64,000 nucleotides of DNA from CAWCHZ01 sp963795555. Its GTDB lineage: Bacteria > Actinomycetota > Thermoleophilia > Solirubrobacterales > Solirubrobacteraceae. Shown here in pieces: positions 60,793 to 64,000 of this stretch (the first letter of the stretch is position 1; every line of letters starts with the position of its first letter). The DNA is taken from the NCBI GenBank assembly GCA_963795555.1, contig CAWCHZ010000001.1, forward strand, positions 186,001 to 250,000. The letters are read 5' to 3'. A program made the position numbers and the translations under genes. Under the pieces are notes generated by a model that had not been told where the DNA came from, made no database searches, and saw only the letters and a program-made list of their open reading frames with translations.

Positions 60793-62574
60793 ATGCGGCT
60801 GCGCCTCGCACTGCTGATGTTCATTGCCAGCTTCGCGCTGGCCGCGCCGGCGTGGGCGGGCGATCCGACCATGCCGCTGTCAGCGGTGCAGCCCGGGATG
60901 CAGTGCACCGGCTACTCCGTCATCAGCGGAACGGCCATCTCCTCGTTCAACGTGACGGTCCTCACCGTCGTCGACGGCGATCCGACGGAGGGTCCGCGCA
61001 TCCTGGTGCAGGTCTCGGGCCCCGCCGTGGATGCCACGGGAGTGGGGCCCGGCTTCTCGGGGTCGCCGATCTACTGCCCGGACGGACAGGGCACGATGCG
61101 CGTGATCGGCGCGATCTCGGAGTCGATCGGCAGCTACGGCAACAAGGTCGTGCTGGCCACGCCGATCGAGCAGATCCTTGCCGAGCCGCTGTCGCCGCCG
61201 ACGGGGGCGGTGAGCGCGCCGGCGCTGCTGCGCGCCGCCCGGCCACTGGCCGACCCGCTGACGATCTCCGGGCTCTCGCCGCGGCTGCTGGCGATTGTCG
61301 GCGCTGCCGCGCATCGAGCCGGGCGCACGGTGTTGACGACACCCGCGGGCCCGCTCGGCAGCTTCCCGCCGCAGACTCTCCAGCCCGGCTCCGCCTTCAG
61401 CGTCGGGCTCTCGAGCGGAGACGTCGCGGTCGGGGCGATCGGCACCGTCACCTACGTCAACGGCGGCACGATCTGGGGCTTCGGACACCCGCTCGACGAC
61501 ACTGGACGACGCTCGCTGCTGCTGCAGGACGCCTACGTCTACGGAATCATCGCCAATCCCAACAGCAGCACCGATCAGCAGACCTACAAGCTGGCCGCCC
61601 CAGGCCACGACCTCGGCACGCTCAGCGATGACGCCAACAACGCGGTCGTCGGCCAGACGGGAGCGCTGCCCGATCTCACGACGCTGCAGGTCATTGCGCA
61701 GGACGCCGATCGCGGCACGATCTCCAGCTCGACTTCGATGGTCGCCGACGAGCAGGCGGTCGGCCTCCCCGACGGCTCCTCCGCGCTGGGGCTGGTCGGC
61801 GCGCTGGCGATCTCGCAGGCCGTCGGCAATGCGCTCGACGGCCAGCCCGCCAAGGAGTCAGGCCGGATGTGCGTGAAGATCGGGCTGCGCGAGAGCATCC
61901 AGCCGCTGGGCTTCTGCAATCGCTACGTCGTCGACGCGCCGACCGGCATGAGCCAATCGGCCGCCAGCAGCGGATCGCTGATCGGGCTCGTCAACGAGGC
62001 CGCCAACGACCTTGCGAGTGCGACGGCGCTGCTCGATGCCTATCGCTTCGGGCCGATCCACGTGTCCAGCGTGTCCGTGTTCATCAAGGTCCGACGCGGG
62101 CTGCGGCAGGGCTACCTGCTCGCCGCCGAGCTGCCCGCGCGGGTGCGGCGGGGCCAGCTCGTACGCGTGCGCCTGCTCGTCCACGATGTCGCCGGCGGTC
62201 TGCGGATGATCAGCGCGCGCCTGCGCGTGCCGCGCTCGCTTGCGCCCGGACGTCACCTGTTCACGTTCACAGGCAGCGGAGAGGATGCGCCGGCCACCGG
62301 TCAGAACCTGCTGACGCTGCTGCTCGGCGCGGTGACGTCAGGGTCGTCCGGGGCACCCGGCGGCGATCCCGGCCCGCAGTCGATCGACGATCTCGCCGCC
62401 GCCGTCAATGGCATCGAGCGCTTCGACGGCATCACGGTCACCGTCGGCCCGCGGCTGGGCACCGGTGCGCGCGGAGGGCGGCGCATGCCGACCGAGCTGT
62501 CGGTCGGCGCCTTCACCAACGGCGCCGAGCGCGTTGGGGGCAGCACCATCGCGCTGACGCAGGTCCTGCGCTGA
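60793..62574 (+). CDS. Secreted SpoIVB/S55-type peptidase-like protein
   Basis: 593 residues with a signal peptide (ALLMFIASFALAAPAWAG). The S55 layout is seen: LSAVQPGMQCTGYSVISGTA, then GPGFSGSPIY near 86-94 with the serine of the SGSP motif, TPIEQILAEPL, and IWGFGHPLDDTG holding a histidine near residue 232. A long C-terminal domain (about 330-593) with beta-rich segments has no clear family. S55 peptidases process sporulation proteins in Firmicutes; in other phyla homologues are secreted proteins of unknown role. The stop lies in a hairpin shared with grxD. Confidence 0.8.
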   Translation: MRLRLALLMFIASFALAAPAWAGDPTMPLSAVQPGMQCTGYSVISGTAISSFNVTVLTVVDGDPTEGPRILVQVSGPAVDATGVGPGFSGSPIYCPDGQGTMRVIGAISESIGSYGNKVVLATPIEQILAEPLSPPTGAVSAPALLRAARPLADPLTISGLSPRLLAIVGAAAHRAGRTVLTTPAGPLGSFPPQTLQPGSAFSVGLSSGDVAVGAIGTVTYVNGGTIWGFGHPLDDTGRRSLLLQDAYVYGIIANPNSSTDQQTYKLAAPGHDLGTLSDDANNAVVGQTGALPDLTTLQVIAQDADRGTISSSTSMVADEQAVGLPDGSSALGLVGALAISQAVGNALDGQPAKESGRMCVKIGLRESIQPLGFCNRYVVDAPTGMSQSAASSGSLIGLVNEAANDLASATALLDAYRFGPIHVSSVSVFIKVRRGLRQGYLLAAELPARVRRGQLVRVRLLVHDVAGGLRMISARLRVPRSLAPGRHLFTFTGSGEDAPATGQNLLTLLLGAVTSGSSGAPGGDPGPQSIDDLAAAVNGIERFDGITVTVGPRLGTGARGGRRMPTELSVGAFTNGAERVGGSTIALTQVLR

Positions 62575-62590
62575 CGGGGCACACCCCGTC
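62573..62590. terminator. Bidirectional hairpin between convergent genes
   Basis: GACGGGG (62573-62579), CACA loop, CCCCGTC (62584-62590): a perfect 7-bp stem spanning the S55-like gene stop and reaching the grxD stop. It lacks a T-run, so termination efficiency is uncertain. Confidence 0.5.
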
Positions 62591-63000
62591 TAGTTGAGGC
62601 GGTTCTCGATCTGCAGTGGTGGCTGCTCGTCCGCCGCGCTCGCGGCGCCGGTGGCGTTCGGCTGATCCCCAGCGTCTGTCTGCTCCTCGACGCCGAGCAC
62701 GCGGGAGAGCTCGCCGGTCTCGTACATCTCGCTGATGATGTCGCAGCCACCGATCAGCTCGCCGTCGATGAACAGCTGTGGGATCGTCGGCCAGCTCGAC
62801 AGCGCCGATAGCTCCTGGCGGATGCGCGGGTCGGGCAGCACGTCGACGGCGGCAAACGGGATGCCGGTGCTCTGCAGCACCGACACCGTGCGGGCCGAGA
62901 ACCCGCACGCCGGGCGGTCGGGCGTGCCCTTCATGAAGAGGATCACCCGGTTCTCGGAGATCGCCTCCTGGATGGCCTCGCGGATCGCGGCTTCAGTCAT
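62590..63000 (-). CDS. grxD: Monothiol glutaredoxin Grx4
   Basis: 136 residues from ATG 63000. VILFMKGTPDRPACGFSART holds the CGFS active site, and WPTIPQLFIDGELIGGCDII the cis-Pro and glutathione-binding region. Monothiol CGFS glutaredoxins carry 2Fe-2S clusters together with BolA. A 35-residue acidic C-terminal tail (after LGVEEQ) is unusual. The gene sits 10 bases downstream of bolA on the same strand. erpA lies nearby on the other strand, so this is an Fe-S trafficking group. Confidence 0.94.
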   Translation of the reverse strand: MTEAAIREAIQEAISENRVILFMKGTPDRPACGFSARTVSVLQSTGIPFAAVDVLPDPRIRQELSALSSWPTIPQLFIDGELIGGCDIISEMYETGELSRVLGVEEQTDAGDQPNATGAASAADEQPPLQIENRLN

Positions 63001-63010
63001 GGGGTCCTCA

Positions 63011-63238
63011 CTAGGTTGTCTGCGTCTGGATCGAGAGCGCGTGGATGGGGCCGCCGACCTCGGCACCGAACACTTCGTAGACAAGCCGGTGCTGCTGGAT
63101 TCGGCTGAGCCCGACGAACGCGTTGGCGCGCACGACGGCGCGGAAGTGGTCGCCACCGCCGGTGAGGTCCTCGACGTCGGCGCGGGCGCCCGGGATGGCC
63201 GCCTCGATCCGTCGCTTGAGCTCATCGGCCGTTGGCAT
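63011..63238 (-). CDS. bolA: BolA family protein
   Basis: 75 residues: ADELKRRIEAAIPGARADVE, then GGGDHFRAVVRANAFVGLSR, HRLVYEVFGAEVGGPIHALS, the full BolA fold with the C-terminal histidine used with glutaredoxin to hold a 2Fe-2S cluster. ATG 63238 has TACCCT 7 bases upstream. It is co-transcribed with grxD. Confidence 0.94.
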   Translation of the reverse strand: MPTADELKRRIEAAIPGARADVEDLTGGGDHFRAVVRANAFVGLSRIQQHRLVYEVFGAEVGGPIHALSIQTQTT

Positions 63239-63431
63239 CCGCCCAAGGGTAGCGCCGGGATCTCGTCAGTCCGCCGCCGAGCTGCGCGGCGTCTGCTCAC
63301 TGGATCGTGCCAATGGCGGGCTGGGCCCGCGACTGCTAGTCGCTGGATCGTGCTCGGCCCGACGCTACACTTTGGAAAGCGTCGCAGATCGACGCATGAC
63401 GCCGCCGTAGACGGAAACGGAGACTGCAACG

Positions 63432-63785
63432 ATGATCGAGCTGACTGATAGGGGCGCCGAGAAGGTGCGCGAGTTCCTCACCACCCAGGAGCAGGCCCAG
63501 CAGACTGCCGGGCTGCGCGTTGGTGTGCGCGGCGGAGGGTGCTCGGGCTTCCAGTACTTGCTTGCCTTCGACGAGCAGCGCGAGGGCGACCTGATCGTCG
63601 AGAGCCGCGGGATCAAGCTCCTCGTCGACGCCGCCAGCCTCCCCTATGTCAAGGGAGCCTCGGTCGACTACGTCGAGAGCCTGCAGGGCGCCGGCTTCAA
63701 GGTCGAGAACCCCAACGTCGTCGCTGCCTGCGGCTGCGGATCGTCCTTCCGGGTCGCCGAGGAGGAAGAGGTCTCGGCGGTCTGA
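63432..63785 (+). CDS. erpA: Iron-sulfur cluster insertion protein (ErpA/HesB family)
   Basis: 117 residues: IELTDRGAEKVREFL, VRGGGCSGFQYLLAFDEQRE (first Cys) and AACGCGSSFRV (two C-terminal Cys), the three cluster-binding cysteines of A-type carriers. It delivers Fe-S clusters to apoproteins, working with BolA/Grx4 encoded alongside. A TACACT -10-like box lies at 63366-63371 with a 61-base leader. Confidence 0.95.
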   Translation: MIELTDRGAEKVREFLTTQEQAQQTAGLRVGVRGGGCSGFQYLLAFDEQREGDLIVESRGIKLLVDAASLPYVKGASVDYVESLQGAGFKVENPNVVAACGCGSSFRVAEEEEVSAV

Positions 63786-63794
63786 CGCGGCCGC

Positions 63795-64000
63795 TCAGGC
63801 TGGCTCGTTGGCCAGCGAGCGCCACAGATAGCGGCAGGCGAGCGTCCGCTGCGGGCGCCAAGGCTCCGCGATCAGCTCCAGGCGCGCGGGATCGGGCAGC
63901 TCGTCGAGCTCGTAGAGCAGCTGGACCGCGCGACGGATGCCCAGGTCGCCGACCGGCAGCACGTCGGGTCGGCGCAGCTGGAACATCAGGAACATGTGGG
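63795..64000 (-). CDS. alkA: DNA-3-methyladenine glycosylase (AlkA-like), 5' part beyond window
   Basis: The C-terminal 68 or so residues are visible and the frame continues to the window edge. FQLRRPDVLPVGDLGIRRAV and AEPWRPQRTLACRYLWRSL match the end of HhH-GPD alkylbase glycosylases; the Asp in PVGDLG is the catalytic aspartate region. It excises alkylated bases in base-excision repair. It converges with erpA with a 9-bp gap. Confidence 0.85.
   Translation of the reverse strand, partial: HMFLMFQLRRPDVLPVGDLGIRRAVQLLYELDELPDPARLELIAEPWRPQRTLACRYLWRSLANEPA

Overview
The window is GC-rich, densely coded chromosomal DNA from an actinobacterium. The best guess is the class Thermoleophilia (Solirubrobacterales-like), but this is an inference from gene content and not a proven placement. 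The supporting features are a System I cytochrome c maturation set, a 7Fe-type ferredoxin, a SigX5-type sigma factor with a SnoaL-like tail, a holin-X/DUF3618 cluster, an MscL with a zinc-ribbon tail, many leaderless TANNNT promoters, and a Tgt enzyme that most high-GC Actinobacteria lack. There is no integrase, transposase, phage module, rRNA or CRISPR array. One tRNA gene (Gly, CCC) is present.

Layout. 1-10.2 kb: housekeeping genes (gpmI fragment, MarR regulator, Hsp20, tgt, a broken Ser/Thr kinase, a lipoprotein, a frameshifted phosphoesterase, an M48 protease, DUF3467, rlmH, argS). 10.3-12.2 kb (minus): ccdA, ccmH and a TlpA-like thioredoxin. 12.24-18.46 kb: a cobalamin riboswitch followed by two secreted DUF4430 proteins, EcfT, a fused EcfA1A2 ATPase, and an ECF S-component fused to an alpha/alpha-toroid domain. 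Together these look like the parts of intrinsic factor/transcobalamin attached to a vitamin importer. 18.5-22.7 kb: tRNA-Gly, STAS protein, SigX5-type sigma factor, flavin-dependent oxidoreductase, XRE-cupin regulator, ferredoxin, zinc ribbon. 22.9-25.8 kb: ccmE (Cys type), ccmF and a CcmI-like protein. 25.9-27.4 kb: an M20 peptidase and secG, divergent from a 30-bp shared promoter.

27.5-33.9 kb (minus): a seven-gene, mostly overlapping operon encoding galactitol-family EIIA, a TrpB-like protein without PLP residues, a TrpA-like protein, EIIC, EIIB, HPr and EI. 34-36 kb: MarR regulator plus MFS exporter. 36-44 kb: STAS, a PAS-GAF-GGDEF-EAL protein, MscL, a beta-propeller, DedA, an MFS transporter and HD-GYP. 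44.2-44.5 kb: a candidate structured small RNA with its own promoter and terminator. 44.5-46.2 kb: a sigma factor fused to a zinc finger, membrane segment and long disordered tail. 46.3-49.4 kb: ZIP transporter behind a DtxR-like operator, GH15 hydrolase, rubredoxin. 49.4-52.9 kb (minus): bioBFD and a biotinyl carrier protein. 53-56.8 kb: glycosyltransferase, glpK and plsC, converging with a CDF metal exporter. 56.9-59.7 kb: SDR, TetR and a cell-envelope cluster. 59.8-64 kb: DegV, an S55 peptidase-like protein, Grx4, BolA, ErpA and an AlkA fragment.

Two features recur across the window. First, short tandem duplications (14-48 bp) lie at or over gene 3' ends and often copy the stop codon. Second, TANNNT -10 boxes sit 6-9 nt before start codons, implying leaderless transcripts. 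Most striking are the PTS operon with the TrpA/TrpB-like pair, the B12-controlled ECF cassette, and the candidate RNA at 44.25-44.48 kb.
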